NCBI GenBank assembly: GCA_017451665.1
Contig: JAFTNX010000160.1
Coordinates: 1-8,738, forward strand
DNA length: 8,738 nucleotides
Direction of reading: 5' to 3'
From: Oscillospiraceae bacterium
GTDB lineage: Bacteria > Bacillota > Clostridia > Oscillospirales > Ruminococcaceae
Of the stretch, positions 1-6,729 are shown piece by piece (position 1 is the first letter of the stretch; each line of letters starts with the position of its first letter). The notes beneath the pieces are model-generated. The model worked only from the letters and a program-made list of their open reading frames with translations, did not search any database and was not told where the DNA came from. Position numbers and translations under genes: made by a program.

Positions 1-498
1 ACCATTTACAACAGCAAATCCGTCAACAATGCAGATGCCCTTTTCGTTACACACTGCCACGCAGTCGCCAAATCCAAGACAACCACTTTTGCAAAGATTT
101 GAACCAGGGTAATATTTGTTTGCAGCCTTGCAGGACTGGGTTCCGTCGTAGTTATATTTGTGGCTTGCCACATCGCAACCACCCTTGCACTTTACAAATG
201 CAACCTTTTCTTCCATTTCAACATCGCCAACACCCATAATCTCCCCAAGCTTTTTGGCACATTCGCCACCACCCGGCTTACAGAGGTTACAGGCAGCACC
301 ACCTAAAATTGCGTCAGCGTAGTCATTACAACCCGAAAAACCACAGCTTCCGCAGTTTATTTGTGGCAAAGCCTCTTGTAAGGCTTCAAGTCGCTCGTCA
401 GATTTTACCTCAAAAACCTTTGAAGCAACTGTAAGTAAAACTCCCGAAACAGCACCGATTACACCAAATGCCACAACAGGAACTATTATTTCTACCAT
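1..498 (-). CDS. rnfB: RnfB, Fe-S subunit of the Rnf complex (5' part only)
   Basis: Partial gene: 166 codons are read from the ATG at 498-496 to the window edge, and the C-terminal part with the usual ferredoxin-type 4Fe-4S domains lies outside. Residues 4-25 form a hydrophobic membrane anchor. A four-cysteine cluster motif follows (C49, C52, C57, C73, spacing x2, x4, x15, then KPGG), which is the RnfB/Fer4_7-type cluster signature. A second cysteine-rich block (C104, C108, C123, C136, C140, C146, C150) matches the region of RnfB that leads into its ferredoxin domains. RnfB is known as the subunit that accepts electrons from reduced ferredoxin at the cytoplasmic face. It is the last gene of the rnfCDGEAB order, 269 bases after rnfA. 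An AAAGGA motif about 11 bases upstream supports the start, a weaker site than those of the other rnf genes. Function is confident; its length cannot be judged. Confidence 0.95.
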   Translation of the reverse strand, partial: MVEIIVPVVAFGVIGAVSGVLLTVASKVFEVKSDERLEALQEALPQINCGSCGFSGCNDYADAILGGAACNLCKPGGGECAKKLGEIMGVGDVEMEEKVAFVKCKGGCDVASHKYNYDGTQSCKAANKYYPGSNLCKSGCLGFGDCVAVCNEKGICIVDGFAVVNG

Positions 499-541
499 AC
501 CAAGAACATTCCTTTCTTAAATGTGAATTTGACACGCAAAA

Positions 542-603
542 GGGTTAGGGGCACACGCCCCGAGGTTCCCCTTTTTCTTCACGAATTTTCAGCCTCGCCG
601 TTT
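542..603. repeat. Hairpin repeat, copy A (rnfA-rnfB gap)
   Basis: This 62-base block is nearly identical to copy B at 646-706, with two substitutions and one extra T. It contains a perfect 5-bp stem with a 4-base loop (GGGGC-ACAC-GCCCC, 548-561), then a C4T5 run, and ends in GCCTCGCCGTTT. The left end seen in copy B (GGCGAGAGGAG) is missing here and is replaced by unrelated sequence. The copy lies just upstream of rnfB on the transcribed strand, so the rnf mRNA should carry it as a structured leader. Confidence 0.85.
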
Positions 604-632
604 GTCAGACTTTGGATAAAAGCAAACGAATA

Positions 633-706
633 ATAGGCGAGAGGAGGGTTAAGGGCACACGCCCCGAAGTTCCCCTTTTTCTTCACGAATTTCAGCCTCG
701 CCGTTT
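633..706. repeat. Hairpin repeat, copy B (most complete copy)
   Basis: This is the full-looking unit. Its ends are an inverted pair, GGCGAG at 636-641 and CTCGCC at 697-702, enclosing 67 bases. Inside are the GGGC-ACAC-GCCC hairpin (653-664) and a C4T5 run (672-680). Bases 646-706 match copy A, and bases 633-664 match copy C exactly over 32 bases. Small size, terminal inverted ends, internal hairpin and no coding capacity suggest a miniature intergenic element of the REP or MITE kind. The family is not one I can name. Confidence 0.8.
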
Positions 707-735
707 CTCTTTTTTAATTCCAAAACCAATTAAGG

Positions 736-771
736 ATAGGCGAGAGGAGGGTTAAGGGCACACGCCCTTAA
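736..771. repeat. Hairpin repeat, copy C (cut short at the rnfA stop)
   Basis: Bases 736-767 repeat 633-664 of copy B without a mismatch, then the similarity stops where rnfA begins. The hairpin here is longer: TTAAGGGC-ACAC-GCCCTTAA (752-771), an 8-bp perfect stem with a 4-base loop. The rnfA stop codon (TAA on the minus strand, 770-768) lies within this stem. No T-run follows on the minus strand, so it does not look like a standard terminator for the rnf transcript. Confidence 0.8.
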
Positions 772-1340
772 AGACCGGAGAAGCCCATAAAGCTGATTGA
801 TACGATTGATGCTGCAATAAGAGTTGCAGGCACACCCTTGAAGGTTTCAGGAATGTCAGCGTGTTCAATTCTCGTTCTTACACCTGAGAAAAGGAGAAGT
901 GCAAGAGTAAATGCAAGACCTGTTCCAAGTGCGTTAGTAAGAGAGGTAATAAATCCGTATTCCTCGTCAATGTTTGTGATAGTTACGCCCAGAACTGCAC
1001 AGTTTGTTGTGATAAGCGGGAGATAAACTCCAAGCGCCTTGTAAAGAGGAGGCAAAACCTTTTTAAGTGCGATTTCCACAAGCTGAACAAAAAGTGCAAT
1101 AATGAGAATAAATGCGATAGTTTTTAAGTATTCAACCTCCATAGGTACAAGGAGGAATTTGTATACAGGGAATGTAACAGCTGTTGCACATACCATTACA
1201 AAAATAACTGCAATTCCCATACCTATGGCATTTTTAACCTTTTTGGAAACCCCTAAAAACGGGCAGATACCGTTAAACTGTGACAAAACAATGTTGTCAA
1301 CAAGTATAGCCGAAATCATCAGAACGATAAGCTCTTTCAT
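768..1340 (-). CDS. rnfA: RnfA, membrane core subunit of the Rnf complex
   Basis: This 190-residue, highly hydrophobic protein has about six membrane segments and the usual RnfA/NqrE length. Recognisable stretches are the N-terminal DNIVLSQFNGICPFLG (C26) and LPLITTNCAVLG (C114). In the Rnf/Nqr family, one such cysteine pair from RnfA and one from RnfE bind an Fe-S cluster in the middle of the membrane. Start: ATG at 1340-1338 overlaps the rnfE stop as TAATG, with an AGGAGG site at 1350-1355 nine bases upstream, itself encoded in the last codons of rnfE. The C-terminus is normal in length, although the stop codon sits inside a repeat hairpin. RnfA and RnfE are paralogues of opposite topology that together carry electrons across the membrane. 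Confidence 0.97.
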   Translation of the reverse strand: MKELIVLMISAILVDNIVLSQFNGICPFLGVSKKVKNAIGMGIAVIFVMVCATAVTFPVYKFLLVPMEVEYLKTIAFILIIALFVQLVEIALKKVLPPLYKALGVYLPLITTNCAVLGVTITNIDEEYGFITSLTNALGTGLAFTLALLLFSGVRTRIEHADIPETFKGVPATLIAASIVSISFMGFSGL

Positions 1341-2020
1341 TAAGCGTTACCTCCTTCCGATTTTTCACCACAGTTAGCCTTTGAGCAGTTTTTAGCGTTA
1401 GGACAACCACTGCAGCCCATTTCCTGAGGTGGCTTTCTGTTTGCAAGCTTGTTTACTGCTGCGATAACACAGCCAAGCACGAAAAATCCACCGGCAGGCA
1501 TAATAAATACGCTCATAGGAGGCACAGCCTCAGGAATTACCTGAAAACCAAACCACTGACCTGCGCCAAAAAGCTCTCTTATGCTTCCCATAATGAAAAG
1601 TGCCAGCGTAAAGCCGATACCCATACCGATAGCGTCACATATCGACGGCAAAAGCTTGTTTTTGCTTGCAAAAACCTCTGCTCTGCCAAGGATAATACAG
1701 TTTACAGTGATAAGTGGGAGAAAAATTCCCAGCGCCGAATGAAGCGAAGGTATGTAAGCCTTCAGAAGAAGTTCAATTGCAGTAACAAAGCCTGCTATGA
1801 TAACAATATAGCTTGGAAGTCTTACTGCCTTTGGGATAACGTTTTTAAGAAGTGAAATTACAATGTTTGAGCCTAAAAGTACAAAGGTTGTTGCAACCCC
1901 CATACCGATAGCATTTGACGCTGAAACAGTAACAGCCAGCGTCGGACACATACCCAAAAGTGTTACAAGGGTAGGATTTTCCTTGATAATTCCCTTTGTA
2001 AGTTCCTTGAAATTACTCAT
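1340..2020 (-). CDS. rnfE: RnfE, membrane core subunit with a cysteine-rich tail
   Basis: This 226-residue integral membrane protein is of the RnfE/NqrD family. It has about six hydrophobic segments between residues 18 and 192 and two conserved cysteine sites, MCPTLAV (C25) and LITVNCIILGRAE (C108), which in the family pair with those of RnfA to hold an intramembrane Fe-S cluster. After residue 195 there is a soluble tail with four close cysteines (C203, C206, C212, C217; spacing x2, x5, x4), which is not part of the core fold. The ATG at 2020-2018 overlaps the rnfG stop (ATGA), with AGGAGG at 2031-2036 upstream. The end of the tail (codons for EGG) also encodes the rnfA ribosome binding site. 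Identification is firm; the role of the tail is unknown to me. Confidence 0.97.
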   Translation of the reverse strand: MSNFKELTKGIIKENPTLVTLLGMCPTLAVTVSASNAIGMGVATTFVLLGSNIVISLLKNVIPKAVRLPSYIVIIAGFVTAIELLLKAYIPSLHSALGIFLPLITVNCIILGRAEVFASKNKLLPSICDAIGMGIGFTLALFIMGSIRELFGAGQWFGFQVIPEAVPPMSVFIMPAGGFFVLGCVIAAVNKLANRKPPQEMGCSGCPNAKNCSKANCGEKSEGGNA

Positions 2021-2583
2021 GAAAAAATCTCCTCCTTGTGTTCAGAATAGGTTTTAAGGGCAGTTGCTACTGCACTCTTTACGCCCTTTGAAGAAAATGT
2101 CGCACCTGTAATGGTATCAACATCAGAAACAGCATTTTTATCTGTTGCACCCTTGAAGTTTTCAAGCCATTTTTCGTCCTCGACCTTAGTGCCGACACCC
2201 TTTGTTTCCTTGATTTCCACAAAAGAAATTCCCTCAACAGCACCGTCAGCGTTAATGCCTACAAGCACATGAAGTCCTCCCTTTGCGTATCCGTCCTCCA
2301 CGATTTCAAAAACGCAGAGGTTTTTTTCTTTACAAACTATAATCTGTTCAACACCCTCATAGGAAAGAGGAACTTTTTCTTCTCCGTCAGACTCCTTGAG
2401 AATGATTTCAAATTCATCTTTCTTGTCGTTAAAGATTTCAAGACAGCCGTCCTTTAACGCGTCGGTCATAACCCCTGTATTATCCACATAAGTGAGGTTA
2501 TAAACCACAATTACCAGCCCCGAAATAACCACGCAGATTATCATAAGCACCAGAGCAGGCAGAATTTTGTCTTTAAGTTTCAC
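2017..2583 (-). CDS. rnfG: RnfG, covalently flavinylated Rnf subunit
   Basis: This 188-residue protein has one N-terminal membrane helix (about residues 8-28) followed by an extracytoplasmic FMN-binding domain. The flavin attachment motif is visible as DTITGATFSS, with Thr162 the expected acceptor of FMN through a phosphoester bond made by ApbE. The upstream ETKGVGTK stretch (126-133) matches the ETPGLG-type motif of the family. The start is GTG at 2583-2581, not ATG; it is supported by an ideal AGGAGG at 2592-2597, eight bases upstream, inside the end of rnfD. Only three bases separate it from the rnfD stop, and it overlaps rnfE by four. RnfG passes electrons between RnfD and the rest of the complex on the outer face. 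Confidence 0.96.
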   Translation of the reverse strand: MKLKDKILPALVLMIICVVISGLVIVVYNLTYVDNTGVMTDALKDGCLEIFNDKKDEFEIILKESDGEEKVPLSYEGVEQIIVCKEKNLCVFEIVEDGYAKGGLHVLVGINADGAVEGISFVEIKETKGVGTKVEDEKWLENFKGATDKNAVSDVDTITGATFSSKGVKSAVATALKTYSEHKEEIFS

Positions 2584-2586
2584 AGC

Positions 2587-3501
2587 CTACCCCTCCTTTG
2601 CACCAAGTGGTTTTTTTCTTGTTGCCATATCTATGTAAGGTGTAATAATGTTCATAAGAAGAATTGCATAGGATACACCCTCGGCAGATGACGCATAAAA
2701 TCTTATTACGCAGGTGATAATTCCACAGCCCACACCAAAAATCAGCTTTCCGATTTTTGTAGTAGGTGAAGTAACATAATCTGTTGCCATAAAGAATGCA
2801 CCCAAAAGAAGTCCACCTGAAAGAATCTGATAAACAGGGTCTTTTCCTGCAAGAAGTGAGAAAATTCCCACTGTGCCGATATAAGCTAACGGAATATGCC
2901 ATGTGATAATTCTCATACAGAGAAGATACACGCCACCGATTAAAATAGCAAGCGCACACACTTCACCAAGACAGCCCGAAATATTTCCGAAAAGCAGGTC
3001 CTTGTAGCTTGCTTTTCCTGTTGCAAGTGGGGTAGCCTGAGTTACAACATCTGTACTTCTGTAATAAAACGGTTCAACAAATGTTGTCATTGCCTCAGCA
3101 AAGGAAAGTGTCAGAACAATTCTTCCTACGATAGCAGGATTTGCAAAATTCTGTCCCAGACCTCCGAAAAGCATTTTTGTAATAACAATTGCCACAAAAG
3201 TTCCTATAACCATCATCCACAACGGCAGAGTTGCAGGAACGTTAAAGCTTAAAAGAATACCAGTAACAACAGCCGAAAGGTCGTCGGTAGTATCCTTTTT
3301 CTTTGTAATCACGCAAAAGAGCTTTTCCCACAAAAGGCACATAGCCACAGAAAGCCCCATAAGCATAAGTGCACTTCCTCCGAAAATAAGCACGCCAGCT
3401 ATTATCATCGGAAAAAGACCTATAATAACGTGAGTCATCACGTTAGCAGTCGTCATCTCACTTTTTATATGTGGTGACGGCGATACAGTCAGCTTTGACA
3501 T
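2587..3501 (-). CDS. rnfD: RnfD, membrane flavoprotein subunit of the Rnf complex
   Basis: This 304-residue multi-pass membrane protein is of the RnfD/NqrB family. Landmarks are SPSPHI near the N-terminus (7-12), GGLGQNFANPAIVGR (113-127), the predicted flavin site DVVTQATPLA (151-160, acceptor Thr157), ATDYVTSPTT (239-248) and EGVSYAILLMNIITPYID (274-291), all in family order. About eight to ten hydrophobic segments span the chain. The acceptor motif reads T-Q-A-T, where RnfD proteins usually have S-G-A-T or S-A-T. The ATG at 3501-3499 follows a GAGG site eight bases upstream in the 27-base gap after rnfC. Known role: carries covalent FMN on the outer side and a non-covalent flavin in the membrane path. 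Confidence 0.97.
   Translation of the reverse strand: MSKLTVSPSPHIKSEMTTANVMTHVIIGLFPMIIAGVLIFGGSALMLMGLSVAMCLLWEKLFCVITKKKDTTDDLSAVVTGILLSFNVPATLPLWMMVIGTFVAIVITKMLFGGLGQNFANPAIVGRIVLTLSFAEAMTTFVEPFYYRSTDVVTQATPLATGKASYKDLLFGNISGCLGEVCALAILIGGVYLLCMRIITWHIPLAYIGTVGIFSLLAGKDPVYQILSGGLLLGAFFMATDYVTSPTTKIGKLIFGVGCGIITCVIRFYASSAEGVSYAILLMNIITPYIDMATRKKPLGAKEG
2592..2597 (-). promoter_or_regulatory. Ribosome binding site fixing the GTG start of rnfG
   Basis: On the minus strand this reads AGGAGG, eight bases from the GTG at 2583. There is no ATG at this position, so the site and the conserved N-terminal helix decide the start. It lies within the last codons of rnfD, implying coupled translation. 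Confidence 0.8.
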
Positions 3502-3528
3502 AACAAAAACCTCATTACTCTTTATAAT

Positions 3529-4815
3529 TTATTTTCTTGGCAGAAGTGCCTTTGCAAGCTGATTTTTTTCAGCAAGATTTCTTTTTGCAGGACATACATA
3601 CGAACAACTTCCACAGTTCATACAAAGGTTAACCTTTAATTTCTTCAGGCTGTCAACGTCCTTTGTATCGTATGCCTTTTCAAGAAGTGTCGGCATAAGA
3701 TTAAGAGGACAGGCGTCCATACATCTTCCACATCTGATACAGTTTGTCATAACGTTCTGCTTTTCGTTTTTCTTGAATGCAAGCAAAGCGTTATTTGTCT
3801 TACATACAGGCGTATCCACATCATAAAGGCACATTCCCATCATCGGGCCACCTGCCAACAGCTTATCTGCGATTTCCACATTACAGTCTGCGAATTTCAA
3901 CACCTCAGAAACAGCCATACCCACAGGCACTCTCACGTTGCAAGGTGTTCTCACGATGTCCCCGTCAACTGTAATTCTCTTTGAAACAAGTGGCATACCT
4001 GTTTTTGTATATCTGTTAATAAAGCCTGCTGTCGTGCAGTTCATAACCATTGCCCCGACGCTTGACGGAAGCTCACCTTCTTTGATAATCTTTCCAAGAG
4101 CAGAAAAAACAATTACCTTTTCAGCTCCCTGCGGATAGCTTGATTTCAGCTTGACAATATGGATATTCTCATCATTTTTACAGATTTCTGTAAGCTTTTT
4201 AATAGCCTCAGGCTTGTTGTCCTCAATACAGATATATGCGTTCGGAATTTCCAGATACTTCATAACAAGCTTAACGCCTTCATAAACGTCATCTGTATTT
4301 TCTATAAGTTCACGATAGTCGCTTGTAATATAAGGCTCACATTCAGCACCATTAATTACAAGGCTGTCGATAGGTGTTTTTTCCTTGTCAAAATTAAGCT
4401 TTATGTGTGTCGGGAAGCCTGCACCACCCATACCACAACAGCCCGACTCCTTGACTGCCTTTATAAAGCTTTCTCTGTCAGAAATTTCAGGTGGCTTTAC
4501 GCTTTCACAAACCTCCTGAAGCCCGTCGGTTTCAATAACCACAGCCTTACAAGGTCGTCCGTTTGCAGGAAGATAATCGACTATTTCAACAACCTTTCCC
4601 GAAACGCTTGAATGAAGAGGTGTTGACATAAAAGCATCAGTGTCGCCGATTTTTTGTCCCACCTTAACCAAATCTCCCACCTTAACCAAAGGCTCGCAGT
4701 TCATTCCAAGGTGCTGACACATCGGAATTTTGACCTTTTCAGGCAGTGGAATATCCACCGTTTCAGCCTGATTGGTATTTTTAAAATGAGGTATTCTGAT
4801 TTTATTCATAATCAT
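3529..4815 (-). CDS. rnfC: RnfC, NADH-side Fe-S/flavin subunit of the Rnf complex
   Basis: This 428-residue cytoplasmic peripheral subunit reads in order: a biotinyl-lipoyl-like RnfC N-terminal domain (about 30-97), the glycine-rich GMGGAGFPTHIK (128-139) and NGAECEPYITSDYRE (155-169) of the NADH/FMN-binding fold shared with complex I NuoF, an SLBB region (about 265-310), and two 4Fe-4S motifs CIRCGRCMDACP (C359, C362, C365, C369) and CMNCGSCSYVCP (C398, C401, C404, C408). Length fits the short clostridial form; it lacks the long repetitive C-terminal extension of gammaproteobacterial RnfC. The start at 4815 is preferred over an in-frame ATG at 4809 because GGAG (4825-4828) lies nine bases before it; that site overlaps the apbE stop codon. 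RnfC reduces NAD+ at the cytoplasmic face. Confidence 0.97.
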   Translation of the reverse strand: MIMNKIRIPHFKNTNQAETVDIPLPEKVKIPMCQHLGMNCEPLVKVGDLVKVGQKIGDTDAFMSTPLHSSVSGKVVEIVDYLPANGRPCKAVVIETDGLQEVCESVKPPEISDRESFIKAVKESGCCGMGGAGFPTHIKLNFDKEKTPIDSLVINGAECEPYITSDYRELIENTDDVYEGVKLVMKYLEIPNAYICIEDNKPEAIKKLTEICKNDENIHIVKLKSSYPQGAEKVIVFSALGKIIKEGELPSSVGAMVMNCTTAGFINRYTKTGMPLVSKRITVDGDIVRTPCNVRVPVGMAVSEVLKFADCNVEIADKLLAGGPMMGMCLYDVDTPVCKTNNALLAFKKNEKQNVMTNCIRCGRCMDACPLNLMPTLLEKAYDTKDVDSLKKLKVNLCMNCGSCSYVCPAKRNLAEKNQLAKALLPRK

Positions 4816-4827
4816 AAAAAGCCTCTC

Positions 4828-5883
4828 CTATCTATAAATTACTGTAAAACTCTCATCTTTAAGGGAAAAATCCCCTTTTAATTCTTCGGAAATTACAATC
4901 TCCTTATTTTCAGTTACCACAACAAGAGAAATGTCCTCTCTCTTAAAGAATTCATCAAGGCCTGCCTCACCTTTAATGTATATACAGGTTGAAAGAAAAT
5001 CTGTTTCAATCCCACTTTGTCCGATAACAGTTACCGACAAAAGGTCGCTTTTAACAGGTTTTCCTGTGCTTAAATCAATAATGTGGCAGTATTTTTCACC
5101 GTCACGCTCAAAAAATCTTTCATATCCACCCGATGTGGAAACAAAACATTCCGTAAGGGAAAGAGTACCTAAATTCTTGTCCTTGTCAAGTGGATTGTTA
5201 ACCCCCACCGAAAACTTCTCCCCGTCAGGCTTTTCACCATACATAAGCGACGACGAGCCAAAGCTGACAATAGCACATTTTTCCTTGTTTTTGTCGAATT
5301 TCTTTTTGAGCAAATCACAAGCGTAACCCTTAGCCACGCTTCCTAAGTTGATTTTACCCTTAATTAAAGTAGCTTTTTTGTCGGAAATTGTGAGATTTTC
5401 AATTCCGATATTCAAAAGCTCCTTTGAAATTTCCTCATCTGTGGGAATTTTCCCCTCACCGTTAACGTCCCAGAGGTCGATAATCCCACCAGCTGTAATG
5501 TCACACTCAGGGTATTTTTCACAAAGCGCCTTTGCCTCTTTTAAAAGCCCCAGCGTTTCCTTTGAAAGCTTTGCCTCACCATTTTTGTTGAGCTTATAAA
5601 TTTCGCTGTCCTTGTCGTAGCAGTCAAAAAGCCCCTCAAGTTTTTCCACAAGCTTTTTGTAGTCGTTGTTTTTGTCCCCCCACAGCTTTAACGTAACGGT
5701 AGTGTCCATTCCGTAAAAAACATCTCTGTGTGTCTCATTTCTGCCCCGGAAAACCGAGCAGATAACACATACAACAGCTACCACTGCAAGGATAATAAAT
5801 TTTTTTGGCAAAGGAGGTGCTTTTTCATCAGCCACAGCTTTCTTTTCGCTCACTTCAGCCCCCGAAACCTTTTCTTCTTCCAT
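4828..5883 (-). CDS. apbE: ApbE-family FAD:protein FMN transferase
   Basis: This 351-residue protein comes first in the operon, directly before the two Rnf subunits it should modify. ApbE enzymes cut FAD and transfer FMN to a threonine in (D)xx(S/T)GAT-type motifs outside the cytoplasm, using Mg2+. Visible motifs: FYGMDTTVTLKLWG (57-69), the conserved NLGSVAKGYACD (179-190), VSTSGGYERFF (248-258), HIIDLSTGKPV (267-277, usually H-I-I-D-P-x-T-G), and TDFLST (294-299, the ADALST-like motif with Asp295 as likely metal ligand). The usual GGN/GGD stretch reads FGSSSLMYG (208-216). A charged 27-residue N-terminus precedes a single membrane helix (about 28-45); I see no good lipobox, so it looks membrane-anchored and not lipid-anchored. 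AAGAGG just before the ATG supports the start. The stop overlaps the rnfC ribosome binding site. Confidence 0.93.
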   Translation of the reverse strand: MEEEKVSGAEVSEKKAVADEKAPPLPKKFIILAVVAVVCVICSVFRGRNETHRDVFYGMDTTVTLKLWGDKNNDYKKLVEKLEGLFDCYDKDSEIYKLNKNGEAKLSKETLGLLKEAKALCEKYPECDITAGGIIDLWDVNGEGKIPTDEEISKELLNIGIENLTISDKKATLIKGKINLGSVAKGYACDLLKKKFDKNKEKCAIVSFGSSSLMYGEKPDGEKFSVGVNNPLDKDKNLGTLSLTECFVSTSGGYERFFERDGEKYCHIIDLSTGKPVKSDLLSVTVIGQSGIETDFLSTCIYIKGEAGLDEFFKREDISLVVVTENKEIVISEELKGDFSLKDESFTVIYR

Positions 5884-5924
5884 AAAACCTCTTAAATTTA
5901 TGTATTTTATATCCTAATCATCAA

Positions 5925-5953
5925 TTGACAATCTTTATAAGTCGTGATAAAAT
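5925..5953 (+). promoter_or_regulatory. Promoter for the phosphatase-membrane protein-RluA unit
   Basis: TTGACA (5925-5930), a 17-base spacer and TAAAAT (5948-5953), with TGA immediately before the -10 giving an extended -10. The -35 is perfect and the -10 has one mismatch. The predicted start is near 5960, with a leader of about 100 bases before the ATG at 6061. Confidence 0.7.
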
Positions 5954-5967
5954 AAATATATAGAAAC

Positions 5968-5996
5968 AGTATACCACAAATACACTAAATTGTAAA
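5968..5996 (-). promoter_or_regulatory. Promoter for the apbE-rnfCDGEAB operon
   Basis: On the minus strand: TTTACA (5996-5991), a 17-base spacer, then TATACT (5973-5968), with an extended -10 TG (TGGTATACT). This is close to the sigma-A consensus. Transcription should start near 5961, giving a leader of about 78 bases before the apbE ATG. It faces the plus-strand promoter at 5925-5953. Confidence 0.7.
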
Positions 5997-6060
5997 GGGA
6001 TTTTCAAAAGTTTTATATATAATATAGACAAAAATTTAACAAAGAGGAGAATATACTTTT

Positions 6061-6690
6061 ATGAAGGGTTACAGAATACAGTTTATCCGTCACGGAATGA
6101 CTGACGCTAATCTTGAAGGTAAATATATAGGCAAAACTGACGAGCCACTTTGCTCTGAGGGGGTTGCTGAGCTTTTTAAAAAGCTTGAGGAAAAGGTTTA
6201 TCCACCTGTTCAGAAGGTTTATACATCTCCTTTAAAGAGATGCACCTCAACAGCAGGAATTTTACACCCTGATACATTCACAGTTGCTATTGAAGAGCTT
6301 CGTGAAATGGATTTTGGGGATTTTGAAAACAAAAAGGCTGTTGACCTTATGGAAACTGAGGAATACAAGGCTTTTTTAAAGGGCGGGCTTGATAACCCTG
6401 CACCAAACGGCGAAAGTATGCGAAGCGTTATTGAACGCTGTTATGCTGCTATAAGCTATATTGTTCAGGATATGATGAACGAGGGACTTACAAACTGCGC
6501 TGTTGTTACACACGGTGGAATTATTATGAATATGCTGTCCTGCTTCGGAATGCCAAAGCTGTCACCTATGGAATGGCCTTGTGATTTCGGTGAAGGCTAT
6601 GAGGTGCTTGTTACAGCTGATATGTGGATGAGGTCCCACGCATTTGAAATAATGGGGAAATACCCATATCTCCCTGAGGAAGAAAACTGA
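6061..6690 (+). CDS. Histidine phosphatase family protein (phosphoglycerate mutase-like)
   Basis: This 209-residue cytoplasmic protein is of the histidine phosphatase superfamily, cofactor-independent of Mg2+ in known members, which forms a phosphohistidine intermediate. The catalytic set is complete: IRHGMTD (R10, nucleophile H11), SPLKRCTSTA (R60), ELREMDFGDFE (E82 as the likely acid) and VVTHGGIIMNML (H151). The RHG-near-N-terminus layout and length resemble CobC/PhoE-type small phosphatases, but no cobalamin genes are nearby, so the substrate is left open. Start: ATG with AAAGAGGAG at 6041-6049, 11 bases upstream. It is first in a plus-strand unit of three genes, 39 bases before the next one. 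Confidence 0.9.
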   Translation: MKGYRIQFIRHGMTDANLEGKYIGKTDEPLCSEGVAELFKKLEEKVYPPVQKVYTSPLKRCTSTAGILHPDTFTVAIEELREMDFGDFENKKAVDLMETEEYKAFLKGGLDNPAPNGESMRSVIERCYAAISYIVQDMMNEGLTNCAVVTHGGIIMNMLSCFGMPKLSPMEWPCDFGEGYEVLVTADMWMRSHAFEIMGKYPYLPEEEN

Positions 6691-6729
6691 TTTTTTAAAA
6701 CTAAAATACACAAAAAAGGTGGTGACGAT

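Noticed and set aside
548..576. Plus-strand hairpin followed by C4T5 in the repeats, as a terminator
   Set aside because: It points against rnf transcription, the T-run is not directly after the stem, and no plus-strand gene enters the region from the left within the window.
542..771. Could the repeats between rnfA and rnfB be a CRISPR array?
   Set aside because: There are only two long copies and one partial copy, the units are over 60 bases with terminal inverted ends, and spacing and spacers do not fit a CRISPR; no cas gene is nearby.
2573..2959. 128-residue minus-strand reading frame within rnfD
   Set aside because: It is out of frame with the clearly conserved RnfD sequence, rich in Cys/Tyr/Arg with no domain, and lacks its own support.
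4159..4611. 150-residue plus-strand reading frame opposite rnfC
   Set aside because: It is antisense to a strongly conserved gene, with no ribosome binding site or recognisable protein pattern; a shadow frame.
6018..6023. TATAAT as a second plus-strand promoter
   Set aside because: No acceptable -35 at 16-18 bases upstream and no TG extension; the promoter at 5925-5953 is far better.
6036..6042. TTAACAA half-site resembling a Rex (redox repressor) operator
   Set aside because: Only one half of the TTGTTAA-N4-TTAACAA palindrome is present; the other half does not match, and the region is AT-rich enough for chance.
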